From: Undaria pinnatifida | Taxonomy: Eukaryota; Sar; Phaeophyceae; Laminariales; Alariaceae | Reading direction: 5' to 3' | NCBI GenBank assembly: GCA_012845835.1 | Contig: JABAKD010000016.1 | Span: 22,001,182 to 22,065,181, forward strand | Length of the DNA stretch: 64,000 bases | Shown here: positions 44,169 through 56,690 of the stretch, piece after piece | Position numbering within the stretch: the stretch's first letter is position 1 | Layout of the letters: each line of letters begins with the position of its first letter | Program-made: the position numbers and the translations under genes | The notes under the pieces: generated by a model | The model's database searches: none | What the model saw: only the letters and a program-made list of their open reading frames with translations | What the model was told of the DNA's origin: nothing

Positions 44169-44601
44169 GGTTAAAAGTATGAACCTTGGATTCAAATTTC
44201 GAGTTAATGCGCAGTCTATTCGCACGAATAAGATTTGCACTTGAATATTGCGTTAAATCATACCTTGAATCTTCGGTGGAACCAAGATGTAAACGTAGAT
44301 TTGAGTATGTTAAAATTTGTCCCGTTGTCCCGGTATTCTACCGTACTACGGGCATTTCTCCGTGATGATGAGATGGTGATGCAACCCACCATGATCTCTC
44401 TCCCAACTCTCCCAACTCTCCTTCTTTCCCTGCTTTCTCTTTTTCTTCTTCTGCTCTCTTTGACCTCAAGCCCCCTTTCCAAAATATCACTTTTCTTTCT
44501 TATCACAAGTTATCTTAACAGACACTTTATTGCCACCTCTGCATCTCTTCGCATAGAAGACAGAGCCTTCACACAACCATTGTGTTCACAGGCTATTCAC
44601 A
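44169..44601 (+). repeat. 5' LTR of copia element
   Basis: Direct repeat of 50,796-51,217. The canonical TG start is mutated to GG; it ends ATTCACA. A CTCCCAACTCTCCCAACTCT stretch is shared by both LTRs. The next bases (GGTTATGAG) are a possible primer-binding site loosely like initiator-tRNA sites. Confidence 0.9.
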
Positions 44602-44715
44602 GGTTATGAGTCTTCGACCATCGATGTAAACATCGATCGGCACCAAGCGACTTCTCATTTAGGTTTGTCGCATCTCACCGGGAAGTTTAAGAGAAACCTC
44701 CATTAAGCCGGCTAC

Positions 44716-44797
44716 AGCATCAGCTACATCATCAGCTAAAGCATCAGGATCAGCATCAGCATCAACGATCAGCATCAGCATCAGCATCACCATCACC
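44716..44797 (+). repeat. CATCAG microsatellite in the copia leader
   Basis: Runs of AGCATCAGCATCAGCATC between the 5' LTR and the gag ATG. Confidence 0.85.
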
Positions 44798-46238
44798 ATG
44801 GGAGAGTCCACGAAAGCAAAGGATGCAGTAGACAAGCTCGTAGGAGCTCTCAACGGCAAATTTAATGGGCTTAAGTTCGACGTGTGGAAACGCACGGCTC
44901 AGTCCGTGATAAGTATGCGTCATGCCCGGATCTCTGATATCCTGGAAAGGCGACCTTGCCCCGAGCCCTAACTAGTAAGTCCTCGTCCATCTTCTACAAG
45001 AAGTGGGCCTTCTTGAGCTGTAACTCGCAGCCAGGCCACTGACGAAACGGACATTCAGTCCGGGGAAACAACCCCGGCTGACACGGCAGAAAATGTGCAG
45101 CCGGACGCAGAGAGTACTCCCGTGGACGACGGCGCATCTTCCACCATCATCTTCAGGATATTCTACACTCCCAGCCGCAACATCAGTTTTATGGGCCACG
45201 GATGACAACATGTCGAATTTGGAAGACATCAATCACTGACGCCGCGACAATCGTCTTCTGTTCGACTTCTTGTTCCTGAGTACATCGAGAGCGGCGGCCA
45301 GCTTTCTTCTACAATTCAAGCCCAAACGAGGTGAGCTTGCGAATGGAAAAGCTGCTTGGGATGGTATGGTTAGAAAAAATCAAAATTCAACCCTTCAACA
45401 TAGACGTATACTCAAACAACAACTATCGCATATGGTCATGACGGATGGGCAAGACCCAGACGTGTTTATAAATAAAGTATACTATTTACGGGATGAATTG
45501 GTGGACATGGGAGAGATATTCAACGATGACAGTATATCGCACATAGTGCCGGAAGGACTCACGGATTAAAACCTGAACAAAAAGTATAGCGCCGAAGCAG
45601 ATGATGACTTCCCACTCGATCGAGCTGTGATAACAGTGCGAAATATGTACGCGAATAGAGCTATGCGAAAGGGGCCTTTGCGAAAAGCGAAGGGGCGTGA
45701 ATCTGCTATGGTAGTCAAGTCGACACCCTCAGCAGTAGTGACCTGTTCACACTGCAAAAAGCCAGGCCATCGACTCCAAAATTGCTTTAAACGCAAGGGA
45801 AAGATGCCGGGGAAGAAACCTCCCCCGACACCTCGAAAGAATTCGTTGTGTAGCCTGCATAATACCGATCGCCACGATAATAGCGACTGTCGGTCTCAAA
45901 TGCGGGACGACAATATAACCCGTCGCCCTCGTTCTGGTCAACGAAATGGCCGGGATAATAACAACCGCAGCGCTCCCGCCAAAACCGCTACAACTCCACC
46001 TTCAACAACGCAAATGGAAGCTGACGTCCCAGTGATACATGTCCCATGCCTTACTACTGCGGCTGCGACTACAACAGCTACTTCTACGTCCTTCGCGACT
46101 CCTTCCTGTCCTTCCTCACCTCCAGTTGGAATAGTTTATTGTTTCATCGCCGCACCTACGATCAAGATCGCCGCTCAGCCCGTTGACTTCGCCATGACTG
46201 CGGACAGCGGAGCGTATAGCCACTTCATCGACAATTAG
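44798..46238 (+). pseudogene. gag: copia gag and start of protease, decayed
   Basis: The ATG at 44,798 sits in an ACCATGG context and opens GESTKAKDAVDKLVGAL, typical of a copia gag N-terminus, but a TAA at 44,969 ends it. A frameshift follows. From 45,270 the frame is open again with a TAA at 45,567, then continues in the same frame. A CCHC zinc knuckle (CSHCKKPGHRLQNC) lies at 45,744-45,785, within a Lys/Arg-rich nucleic-acid-binding stretch, as expected for the nucleocapsid part of gag. A Thr/Pro-rich linker leads to the protease active site TADSGAYSHF at about 46,197-46,226, and a TAG follows at 46,236. The gag mid-region between 44,972 and 45,270 is poorly readable. Confidence 0.85.
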
Positions 46239-47720
46239 CTTTCACCGGGCATTGGACACAAAAGGAACCACTACGTGCAGCTGGACCCTCCCGTAAGAAT
46301 CAACGTAGCGGGAATTCATCACCTTTATGTCGTTGGTCAAGGTGTTTTGATCGTACAAGTGTTGGACCACATAGGCTCTAAGCACTCTGTACAGCTTCCT
46401 GTCACGATCGTACCTGGGCTAGGCAGGCACCGTTTTTCGGGGGGATCAGCTGCTGCGAGGGGGGTCACTATGATCATCGCCACGCAGTCGTATCTTGACA
46501 TGGGTGCTTTTGCTATACCCTTACGTAAGGACAGCCACTGCCCTTCTTTGTATCACCTCGACCTCACCACTGATTCAACCCGCCGAACACCTGAGACAGC
46601 GTTCCCGACGATCTCCGGCAAAAACGTTAAACCTTAAACCGTCCTCGCTGTTCATGCTTCGACGACTCCTAAAGCGACTTACCTGCCAAATACCGTTCCA
46701 AAAAATATTTGGTACAAGAGGTTGGGTCACCCCAATGGACAGGTGATGTCCAAGGTGAAGGACATTGAAGTGTGTGGGGTGAATTTTTCAGACACTCTGA
46801 CGGCGTGTGAAACGCGCAAAGTCAACAAGAGCACACAACAGAATCACCCTTAAACATCGCGGCCTGACCCTTCCAGCGCACGTTGATAGCTAGTGAGTAC
46901 TGACCTGCTCGGACCTGTGACGCCCAAGGCGATCGGAAGATACGCCTAAATGGCAAAGTATACCGACTATCACAGCAGGCTAAAAGCTGTCTACTTTATT
47001 GAAAAGAAAAGTGACACGCTACACACCCTCGGCAGATTCATTCAAGGTATAGCCATCCCTCTAGGGTTAAGGGTGCAGCATCTACGTTCTGATAATGGCG
47101 GCGAGTACACATCTGGCAGCTTTCAGGAATATGTAAATCAACTGGAATTCGTCAACAATTCTCGGCTCCGTACACACCGCAGCAGAACGGTGTTTCGGAA
47201 CGTGACGGGCGTATTATTTTGACATGACTCGCTGTTTACTCAATGAGGCACACCTTCCTAAACCTTAATGGGGAGAAATAGCTTCGGCAGCAGTTTTTCT
47301 AATTAACCGATTACCACACGCGGCAATCGGCGGCGGCACACCCTACCATCGTACGTTCGGGAAGTATGCAGACCTCTCATTTTTGAGGATTATCGGCACT
47401 CGGGCATTTGTGCACGTTGAAGGGTACACCCCCAAGCTTTAACCTAAGGCTTGGGAAGGTGTTCTCGTCGGCTATGACAGCGACAAACTTACCTTCCGCG
47501 TGTATGATCGCTACACGGGAAGAATATCAAGCTCCCGCAACGTCTCCTTCATCGAAGAGCCGCCTACTGTTCTACCAACAGCAGACTCGGGGGGGCAAGA
47601 AGGATCTGAAGTCCCTGATTTTGATTTGGAGCCAGGCTCGGATTTCATGGACGACTATCAGAGCATCAAACATGGTATCTCACCACTAGAAACTAGCGAC
47701 ACCGACGCAACCGGCAACAA
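46239..47720 (+). pseudogene. pol: copia pol: protease end and integrase, decayed
   Basis: 46,275-46,637 covers the rest of the protease with the TIVPGLGRHRFS motif usual before the integrase. A pre-integrase motif WYKRLGHPNG is at about 46,710-46,739. The integrase catalytic D,D-35-E set is visible as TDLLGPV (about 46,901), LRSDNGGEY (about 47,083) and NGVSERDGR (about 47,186-47,212, after a frameshift). A TAA at 46,947 and others break it. The C-terminal copia motif VLVGYDS followed by SSRNVSF is at about 47,461-47,552, with a TAA at about 47,441. Confidence 0.85.
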
Positions 47721-47939
47721 GCCGTTTCACATGAGGCTGCACTCATCCACTTCTCAAGCGAAAGCGCGTCAGCAGGCACTTCAATGCCTAGATTCCCCGA
47801 AACAGCAGTTCAAGGCTGTCTCGCAGTACATTGGGGCTGTGGGCATGGATAAAATAAATTCTCTGGCTTTTATTTCGGTACCTAACACGTACGCGCAAGC
47901 ATAGCCTCACCACAATCAGAAGAATGAGAAGCAGCCATT

Positions 47940-49385
47940 CGTAAGGAGCTCGAAAGCCTCGACGAGCACGAGGTCGCCGATTTATTTCCATTCACCAAGG
48001 TTTCTCCGGGCTGCACCCTCGTTGGAATGCGGTGGGTATCTCGAGTTAAAACAGACGGACGTTTTAAAACAAGGCTTGTGGTACATGGTTGGGCTCCACA
48101 GCATGGACTGGATTGTGTCACTACTTTCGCTCCTGTTTGTCGTATTGAAAGTCAGCGTCTTCGGCTGGCTATAGCGGCATCAAGGGAGTGGCGAGTTTTA
48201 GCCATGGACGTACAAACAGCATTTCTCAACGGGACACTTGAAGAGGACGTCTGCACCAAGCAAGCACCAGGCTTTGAAACGACAGACGAGAGAAACAACC
48301 GACCGCTGGTAATGAAACTGCGTGAAAGCCTTTAAGGACTTCGCCAATCTCCAAGCGTTTAGAACAGCACGATTGACAAGGACTTGCGTAAAATGGGGTT
48401 CACGCCGGCGGCATCTGATTCCTGCGTATACACCAAGGGAAGTGGGAACACGTACATCATGCTAACTCTCTTCGTCGACGACCTACTTGTCACTGGACCA
48501 TCAAATGCAAGCATGACCGAGGTTCGACGTGAGCTTATGGAAAAGTTAGCTATGACTGATCTCGGGGATGTATCTCAAATTATGAGCATTGGCGTTAAGC
48601 GCGACAAGGCAGCCGAAACGATCGAACTCAGTCCAGGACAGTACACACTTTCGGTATTTAAGCGTTTCAACAAAAGTGACTGCAACCCGGTACACGTACC
48701 TGGAATTGGAAAGGAACTAAGCGCACATCCGGAGGGAAGCGTACTTCTAAACGAGGCAATGACTAAGCTCTATCAAGCCATTGTAGGAAGTCTTGTCATT
48801 CTTACCCAATGTACGAGGTACGACGTGACGTTCAGCACGATGCAAGCAGCTTGTCACATGGCAAAACCCACATCGGTGTATATGGCAGCGGTTAAAAGGA
48901 TCCTTCGATACCTTCGAAGAACACCAATTCTGGCTAATGTGTACAAAAGGGGCAGCAGGTTCGATCTTACCGGATACTGCGACGCTTCGTATGATATGGA
49001 AGACTCTAAAAAAATGAGGTCTACTACCGGGTCGATGTTCTTGTTGGCCGGAGGAGTCATCCACTCTTCGAGTTAGCTGCAAAATACCACTGCTCAAAGC
49101 ACAACCGAAGCGGAACTCATAGCTTGGAACACCTGCGCGAAAAACGGACTTTGCCCATCAGAAATCCTCGGGGAGCTAGGATGGCCGAACTTGAAGAGTT
49201 TTAGGATATCTTCCGACAACAGAGGAGCACTTCTCTTTTTCAGCGAATGGCAATTATTCCAACCGGAGCAAACACATTGCAATAAGATATACGGCTCTGA
49301 GGCACTGGATAACGGACAGAATCGTAATCACCTTGTTCGTTTCTTCGAAAAATCAGCTTGCTGATATCTTCACCAAATTTTGCGA
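47940..49385 (+). pseudogene. pol: copia pol: reverse transcriptase and RNase H, decayed
   Basis: The RT begins near CTLVGMRWV (about 48,013). The first catalytic Asp is in AMDVQTAFLNG (Asp codon 48,207-48,209), and the YVDD-type box reads FVDDLLV at 48,471-48,491. A TAA at about 48,333 and a TAG at about 48,358 interrupt the middle. The connection includes TLSVFKRFNKSDC. RNase H residues are in GYCDASYD (about 48,970-48,993) and STTEAEL (about 49,104-49,124); a TAG at about 49,075 lies between them. The typical copia end, LADIFTKFCD, is at about 49,349-49,378. All key catalytic residues are readable despite breaks. Confidence 0.9.
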
Positions 49386-50795
49386 TAAGCCAACCTCCAA
49401 CAACCTCTGCTCGAAGATCAACAACTTCAGCACGGGGAACTCCTTCCAAGCTCCAACACCTTGAAGTCGAAACTACAGCTCAAGCTCGCAAGACCGCCTT
49501 TGACCATCGAGACTGCCTTGAAAAATATCTCAGGCAACCTCCAAGATCACAAAAATCATTGTTTCATGGAGTTCCATACGAGATTGCGGCATTTCATAAC
49601 TGGGAAAAAATCAAGCCTGTTTCTGATTCTGCCTCGTGCTATCGGACTTTTCAATCACCGACAAACCGCGATGTACCGACGACGGAGAAGCGTGTCACGC
49701 ACAAACCGAATAAGCAATTTACCGACAAGCGATTGGCCTATTATAGTTCAGCTACAAGACGGCAATGGACCGGGGAAGAACAACGCCGACGTACGACACA
49801 TCGCATCACAATTTCTTCCCGTCTCTGTCCAACCGCTTCTTCAGCCCTCCTTTACCTTTATTACAAATGAGCTCCATTAACAGCTACCCAAACGGCACTC
49901 CCGTCAACAATCGGCGACAGGCGCTGAAGATGTGGTTACGCTTGAAATTCATACTTAAGTAGAGAATAGTACTTAGTGCAGCAGTTTTTTGTCAACCATA
50001 AAGTTACAACTGCTCGCCAGTTTCGTATTAGTAAAGTTGGAACTATGGGTCATATGAACTTTATGTCAACGATCGTACAGCAATAAGCCATGTTCTACCG
50101 GAAAATGCGTACGAGTATATATTCCAGCATTTAGGAGTGAAGGCTCACAAAGGACTGTCTCTCTTATGCTCTTCAGCGTACGATTAGTATCAGACAGTTT
50201 GTCGTTATATGCGTATCCTATGATCATATTGAAGAGGCGTGGTTAACTTACAGCAGCGACCTTCGTTTGTTCGTTGGTTTGTTTGTTTCTTCTTTTTTTG
50301 GGGGATATAGCTCGTTGATGGACTATGACTACACCCATTATAGTTTGTTACAGTACTATCAGTACTCGTAGTTCTATCTTCCTTCTGATTTTGTATTTTT
50401 GCGGAAGTACGTAAATACATTAAACAAACAGCTGAATAGTGAGAATGTATTATTTTGTCGTGATGGACACTTGTTCCAAATTCTCTATATTTGTCTAGTA
50501 TTGTTCATCTATTTCGTACAATTGAGAAAGCGCGTTTAAAACCCCAGTAGACGTATCTTTGCATTTTATCTTCTACGGTATTCATCTCTGTAATTACACC
50601 AAGCGTTACTTTTATACGTATATTTCCTTGTAACGTTCTATTTCTAGTAAAATGTGTGGATAACATGGATACATCCATATTGCCGCGGTTGATACACCCG
50701 ACCGAATATGAGACCCATTTGTTTTTGATTTTCTTACGAATTCGGTTTTTAAGTGTGAGGCTTCTCTAGCGATCTGACTTTGCATTATGGGGGCA
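49386..50795 (+). other. Extra 1.4 kb between copia pol end and 3' LTR
   Basis: Most copia elements reach the 3' LTR soon after RNase H. Here 1.4 kb intervenes. Two overlapping plus frames (49,358-49,870, 170 aa, and 49,461-49,880, 139 aa) are open and Arg/Ser/Thr-rich, without membrane segments typical of an envelope. The rest is AT-rich and non-coding. A polypurine tract (ATGGGGGCA) lies just before the 3' LTR. Confidence 0.5.
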
Positions 50796-51217
50796 TGTTA
50801 GAAGTATGAACCTCGGATTCAAATCTAATTTAATGCGCAGTCTATCCGCACGAAAACGATATGCAGTTAAATCGTACGTTGAATCTTACGTTGAATCTTC
50901 GGTGGAACCTATATGTAAACGTAGATTTGAGTATGTTGAGGTTGTCCCGTTGTCCCGGTATTTTACCGTACTATGGGCATTTTTCCGTGATGATAAGGTG
51001 GTGATGCAACCGACCATGATCACTCTCCCAACTCTCCCAACTCTCCTTCTTTCCCTGCTTTCTTTTCCTTTTCTCTTTGGCCTCAAGCGCCCCTTCCAAA
51101 CTATATTTTTTCTTCTTACCACAAGTGATGTCAACAAACACTTCGGTGCCACCTTTGCATCCCTTCACATAGAAGACAGAGCCTTCACACAACCATTGTG
51201 TTCACAGGCTATTCACA
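50796..51217 (+). repeat. 3' LTR of copia element
   Basis: Starts TGTTAGAAGTATGAACC and ends ATTCACA. It is preceded by the polypurine tract and has a local duplication (TTGAATCTTACGTTGAATCTT) absent from the 5' LTR. Confidence 0.9.
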
Positions 51218-51600
51218 TATGGCGTGTCTCATTCGTTCAAGTTCTGCAGACATCAAGCAAAACAAAAGTTTGAGAGTATGCCGCCGCAACATTCCAAACA
51301 TTAGCAACTAACTACCGTTTGGAAATAATGAAAATATTTTACAACATCCAGGCGCTGCAGACGTCAAGATACAACCAAGATATCAAGAATTCCTCCTCGA
51401 CATGCGATAATTTTGCAACTTCTCGCTTGTCTCGCTCGGCATCCGTCCGCGAAAACGTTGGGGTGCGGAACAGATACGGCAGGGCGAGGGGCGTTTGAGC
51501 CGGCCCCCGAAGACGGCGCTCGAACAAAGCAATTTGACCGAGAATTTCAGTTCCGCGAATGACATACTGAGGCCAGGATGCAAAAATACTCTGAAGGCAT
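51218..51600 (-). repeat. X repeat, minus, distal side of copia
   Basis: Counterpart of 14,935-15,300; includes the minus-strand CGAGCGAGACAAGCGAGAAG near 51,440. Confidence 0.75.
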
Positions 51601-51629
51601 CTCGAAAAAAAGAATGATCATACCTGGTA

Positions 51630-51805
51630 TATATTATAAAAAATGAAAATACACTCCAGCTGTGAGATCGAAGATTTCGTCGAAACCCATCTTTGCAAGC
51701 TGTGTGCGATACTCCGATCGCGCGTATTACGAGTTGTGTGTCCTCATTAAGGATACAGGTCGGCGACTCCCCTTACAACTACAGCGTATAATATATATTG
51801 TATAG
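51630..51805 (-). repeat. Short Z repeat (core only), minus
   Basis: About 160 bp, from TATATTATAAAAAATGAAAA to ACAACTACAGCGTATAATAT. The mini-ORF has a G for A change in codon 2 (MGFDEIFDLTAGVYF). It is absent at the matching place in the left copy (about 14,900). Confidence 0.75.
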
Positions 51806-51849
51806 TGCATAGCAATAATCAATTTAGACAAAAACGACAACCAAGCAAA

Positions 51850-52900
51850 ACAGGAAGAGGACTGAATTGGTACGCAAAAGCGTAACATTTCGTCAACACC
51901 CACTGAAATGCACCCAAAGCAAGCCCCCCGTAACCATCATCCTATATTCCACCTGCTTATTTGCGAAACTAAACTACGACCAAGCTGTCCCCCCCAAACA
52001 AGTAAAAAAATATACTCCACCGACAACGCGCTGTCCATTTGGTTCGCTCTTCTCCAAACGCCAGGGAGTGCCTTACACACTTCATGCACTGTTGCTGCAC
52101 ACGTCGTAAAGTGGGGAATGATAACGACTCAGCCCGCATCCCAGTGCTACCGCTTGCTTGAAAGGACCTATTGACAGCCTCCCGGGTGGTCTGCGCTACC
52201 CACGCAGTTGCACTTCCCGCCGAACTCTCTAGTGGCGTTTTCATTCTTCGGTATATTAACTTCGCGACTGAGTTATGTCTGTAATGCGCCGACTGCCCCG
52301 CCAAAAACAATTTTGTGTTTTTTTGAAGGCCCGACTCGCATATTGTGCTCGTAAGTTATACAATGCTGACGAATGCGGGAGCACTTGGTTTTCATGGTGA
52401 CAGGACCACCCTAGCTAGTGCGCCGCCTGTCCTCCAGTACCCTGGCTCTCTACCATCGGCTTAGGGAACTGAAACGAGGGTGCTCCGAGAACCCAAGGTT
52501 TCGTCATAGCACCTGGAGTTCCTCCAATATCTACTGCACGAGATCGGGAAGCTGATTTCTGCCAGGCGCATCGTGTGCCCGAGATGGCCGCAAGGTTTCC
52601 ATGGCATTGATGTGGTCGTGGTGCATGTATCACCGCCGGTTTCAAGGGGTACATGGGTAGTTTGGGTGGTCTGTCATAGAAAGACACTGCAATAGAACCA
52701 CCTTATTACTGCAAAAATAGTGACGGACTATTTCCAAGCGACCTGCCGCTTCATTTTGGTTGCAACAATAAAGGAGGTAAAGCGGCCGTGTGACTACCGT
52801 AAATCGGTGATGGATGGACCACTACGCCGGAGTACGTGCTGTATCATTGCTAAACACCGGTAATACCTGCTCGAACCTGTTGAAGAACGTGGCAACGCAT
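51850..52900 (-). other. 3' part of the right giant-repeat coding module, decayed
   Basis: Reverse match to 13,890-14,900. Frames are open in places on both strands, with no consistent protein alignment between copies. Confidence 0.35.
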
Positions 52901-52903
52901 TGA

Positions 52904-54193
52904 ATGGGCCTTGAGTCGAAACCAGCGCCAGCAGCACGCATTCAAAGCAGCTTCGCAAGTTTGTTGGAGGCGTTCACGGTCAACGATCTTGTTGACTCAC
53001 TGTTGGCGTCGCTGAATACAATTCCCGCGCGTCTATTTACGCTGAGAATGCATGCAAAGAAAACTATGCAGATTTGGTCTAGAAACTATCAATTCTTAAG
53101 CTTCGCCAGACAAATGAAAGGACAGACCCTGCACCCTCCACAAGTATTATCTCGCATCTTTTTTCCCCATTCAATTCGCCCAAACACAGTTGGCCCTCCA
53201 CTCCTAGGACGAGCTGGTCGAGTTTTGCCACGGGTGCTGTCTCCATCGCTTTGTACCTCACTGTTAACGGGTAGATTGCTGAAGAACAGGTACCATTGTA
53301 TACGTGCGTATCATCGAAGCACTCGAAACCGTTCAATGCCGCTGTTTGACCAAGCGCCGCCCTGTAACCCGCAATATACTGTTGTAGTATATTACCTCTA
53401 ATTCGTGAAACACTCTCGGATACGCTTGCGCCAAAGCGTCGGTTGACCCAGTTAAAGCCCATTGCGTACACCACGTTGGCATACACCTCCAATATCACGT
53501 CGCGGTGAACTGCAGAGGTCGTTGTAAGCAAAAAAGGGAAGAGGTCGTGGACGAAAAACGGAAAGTGGGATAGTACCCCCCGCATCTCATCCTTGTAACA
53601 ACTCCGAAACCCGTGCCTGGTAGTTCTGGAGATGATGGCAAACACAACAAGAGAACAGCGGTATACACGAAGAGGGCAGGTTGGCAGCTTGTGCTAGGAG
53701 AAGCGGTTGTGCGCGCCATCAGGTGCTTCTGCGCTTAATAATTGAATAATATCACAAAGCAAGTTGAAAAACAACCCACCCTAGGCTTCGTTTTCTTGTT
53801 CACTCGGCAGTTCCGGCATTTGTAGCAGAAGTCCAAGAGGTCGCAACAGAAACACGTAGAACAGCTCTCCGCGTCAGTTCCTGCGTCCATCCTTTGACAA
53901 CTTTGTCTCTTGTTGTCTTGCAATGCCAACAGAGCGGCCGCCCTTCTGGTATGCTGCGCTGGTGAGTTTGCTCGGGCACCGAGACGAACACGGAACGGAG
54001 CCAGTCGTAGACAAATGTTGGCCGTGTTGCGCGCCATCGTGGAATCGGAAGGATGTACCTACAAGTTGTTGTACGAATCTGAGCCAATCAGTTTGTGCCT
54101 GCCGGCCTCTTGGGAGATCTCACGCTTGATCTGATCGAGAAACTCCTCCTGTGACGTCAAAGACGCCTCCCGGTAGGCGAAGTACAGACGCAT
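52904..54193 (-). pseudogene. Gene of the giant repeat, right copy (Cys-cluster protein), partly intact
   Basis: From an ATG at 54,193 it reads MRLYFAYREASLTSQEEFLD then QIKREISQEAGRHKLIGSDS, up to a TAG at 54,059-54,061 where the left copy has CAG. A further part encodes PLCWHCKTTR, and in another frame the Cys cluster CSTCFCCDLLDFCYKCRNC (about 53,864-53,808), a likely zinc-binding site. The longest intact piece, 53,645-53,079 (188 aa), includes SCYKDEM, SAVHRDVI, GNILQQ, NGFECFDDTH and AKLDQLV. These phrases are shared with the left copy, where the same segment is split by a frame change at about 13,300. I do not recognise the family. It may be the protein that once moved the element. Confidence 0.5.
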
Positions 54194-56306
54194 GAGCGGA
54201 ACGGCCGGACGTGTCACAACGTCTGCACCCCAGAAACGACGACAGCACCGCCTGCCTCCGGAGAGCGGAACGAGAGCGTACGAGTACGTAGGGTAAGAAA
54301 ATCTACTGTATGTACATACCGACCAGACGACTAGCCTTAAGTGTTCACCTACTCGTAAACGTACACTGAAGCGAGCTTATTTCTAGAGTAAACATCATAC
54401 ACCAGAACACAACAGCAGGATGCGTGATTTAGTACTGCTGTACTACAGTAGCTCCTGGGCGTGGCGGAGATGGCGGTTCAACACAGGGCAGCATCTTCTC
54501 GTTGCCCGTGTCGTGAATCATGACATCCTCATGGTATTCGTCGAGTTCCATGGTAATAAGAAGCAGACTCGAATTTACAAGTTACGGGGAGAGCACACAT
54601 GGGAAGTCGGGGGCCGTTGTACTGAAGTTATTGTAGTGCAGAACGCATCTTTTCTAGGTGAAATCAATTCTGAGCCAACATTCCTTTTGCTTATTACACC
54701 AATACTACATGTCCTGCACTGTACCAGGTATATGCCACTGAACAATAAAAGGGTAACAAGAAAGCCAGACTGGAATTTACGGAGGGGGGGCGGATCGGGA
54801 ACGGTTTTGTTTCTGTGACCCTTTCCAAAATAAGAATCCCAGTCCAGGTCATATTTCTGTTTCTCGTCAATGGTCCGGTACTGCGGATGTACTGTTGTAC
54901 AACAGCGCATCTACTTGCTGGTATATTATGTTCTGACAGGTTGTACCTGGTATAATCCACCACGTACTAGGTGTACCTGATGCGTACCTGGTACTAGTAC
55001 GTTACAAGCATTAACATAGTGTACATAACAGGACGACTAATTAGAAACGGGGTAATGAGGAAACCAGTCTATGATATATGATATTATGGCAAAAAGAGTT
55101 CGAGAGCAAAATTGCCGACGTCCGTGTAAAACGCATCCTTTTCCAAAAAAAAACACAGCCCGGGTCGTACTCCAGTTTCTTATGCTTCGTCCTGCACTGT
55201 ACATGGTACGGCCGTAGGCCCGACAGCACCGGCTGCTACCTGGTATTTCTTACCGAACACCTGGGGCGACATCCTCCAGTAAAAACATGTATCCGGTACA
55301 GGACGCTATTAATTATAAGAACCGGGTATCTGAGGGTAACAAGAAAGGCAGACTGGAATTTACCGGGAAAAATGATCTGACGTTAGTGTAGATCCTGACG
55401 TTGGTGTAGAACGTACTCTTCCCCAAATGAGAAACCTGACCGTTGTGCGTCTGTTTCGTATTTTCTAAGGTATCCCGCAGAAATACGTTACTCGAGTACC
55501 GGGTACCTTGAAAATTTAGACTTGATCGTGGTACTACATACTGCTGTTCTGGTAGTTACGAGCTAGATACTCGTTTTTGAGAGCTGCTGCTCAATAGACA
55601 GGCAATCACCCACCAGCAGAGACAGCGGTAGGATCCCACTGCAGAGGCAAGCAATAGTCTGACCGCATCAACTTCGACAACAACTGCAGCACCGGTCGCT
55701 CCATCTGCACCATGCCCCCCCCCCATCGCCGGATGTACCACCAGCGCTATCATGACCTCCTCCTCCTGCGGACGATCGACCACGTGATAACCGCCCCCTC
55801 CTTTCTTCCCTGTGCAGGTCCACCGACATCCCCACATCTTCTCTCAACGAGCTCGGGTACTGCTTGCGCCGGCCACCTATTCCAGACGACTTTTGGGGCC
55901 ATTTGTTTTGTCTGGGACTTATTGAGATCGCGAGAAATGACGTATGTCATAACAACCTAGTGGAACTCGGGGTAGATGTGGAGTACGTCGTTGTACACAG
56001 GTTCCCTAGTTTGCTTTTTAGTGGCGCTGAAACACACGAAAACCCGCGTCCGACTGCACGAATTCAATATATACGACGAGTGCCACCGACTAACGCGAGT
56101 TCGGCTTGGTGCTTGTCCACATTTTTAATTTGAGTCTGGGCTACTCCGTTTAGAGCACGTGCACCCCTTTCTGCACATAATGTACGGCACCGAATACATT
56201 TAAATTAGGTCATTTAGTCTCCCTGTATACGGCATGTACGGCCTCAAGCACATGTGTTTGGGGAGGGGATCCCAATCATATTTTTTGGCGTTTTGTTGGA
56301 GACTGG

Positions 56307-56690
56307 CCTGTTTTGGCTGAGCGATAGCTTCAGTGGTAGCCTTACGACATGACGACATACCCTTGGTAGTTAGGAGTCAATTCGAGTTGTCTGCCGCGAA
56401 CGCAGCGCGGTGTCGCACATAACGGGCTTTTTTGCGACACCGTGTCCGAAACAGCTTACTTGCGACACGGTCTCAACATTTTTCATTTGCCCCAAATACC
56501 ACATACCTCCTCGAGTACTGGCCCGTTTTGGCTGCGCGATAGCTACAATCCTAGCCCTACGCCATGCCAACACACTCTTGGTAGTTAGGAGTCAATCTGG
56601 GGTGTCTGCCGCCAACGCACTGTGGTGTCGCAAAAAACTTTTTGCGACACCGGTGTCGCAAATAGCATTACCCACAAAAAATGTATTGGT
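56307..56690 (+). repeat. Tandem repeat of about 213 bp, two units, with palindromes
   Basis: GTTTTGGCTG.GCGATAGCT recurs at about 56,311 and 56,524. TTTGCGACACC and its reverse complement form a perfect 22-bp palindrome at 56,641-56,662. It is not present in the left body copy. Confidence 0.75.

Larger units (their letters stand above)
44169..51217 (+). mobile_element. Ty1/copia LTR retrotransposon, degenerate, about 7.05 kb
   Basis: Two direct terminal repeats frame gag and pol regions in copia order: zinc knuckle, protease, integrase, reverse transcriptase, RNase H. It is inserted in the X repeat of the right giant-repeat copy, since the two flanks rejoin to match 15,290-15,340. No clear 5-bp target duplication is visible (TTTTA versus TATGG). 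At least seven stops and frameshifts interrupt the coding part, and the LTRs differ at roughly one site in ten by eye, so it is old and very likely immobile. Confidence 0.95.

Noticed and set aside
51218-51222. 5-bp target duplication for the copia element
   Set aside because: The flanking pentamers (TTTTA and TATGG) do not match; the insertion site is inferred only from colinearity with 15.3 kb.
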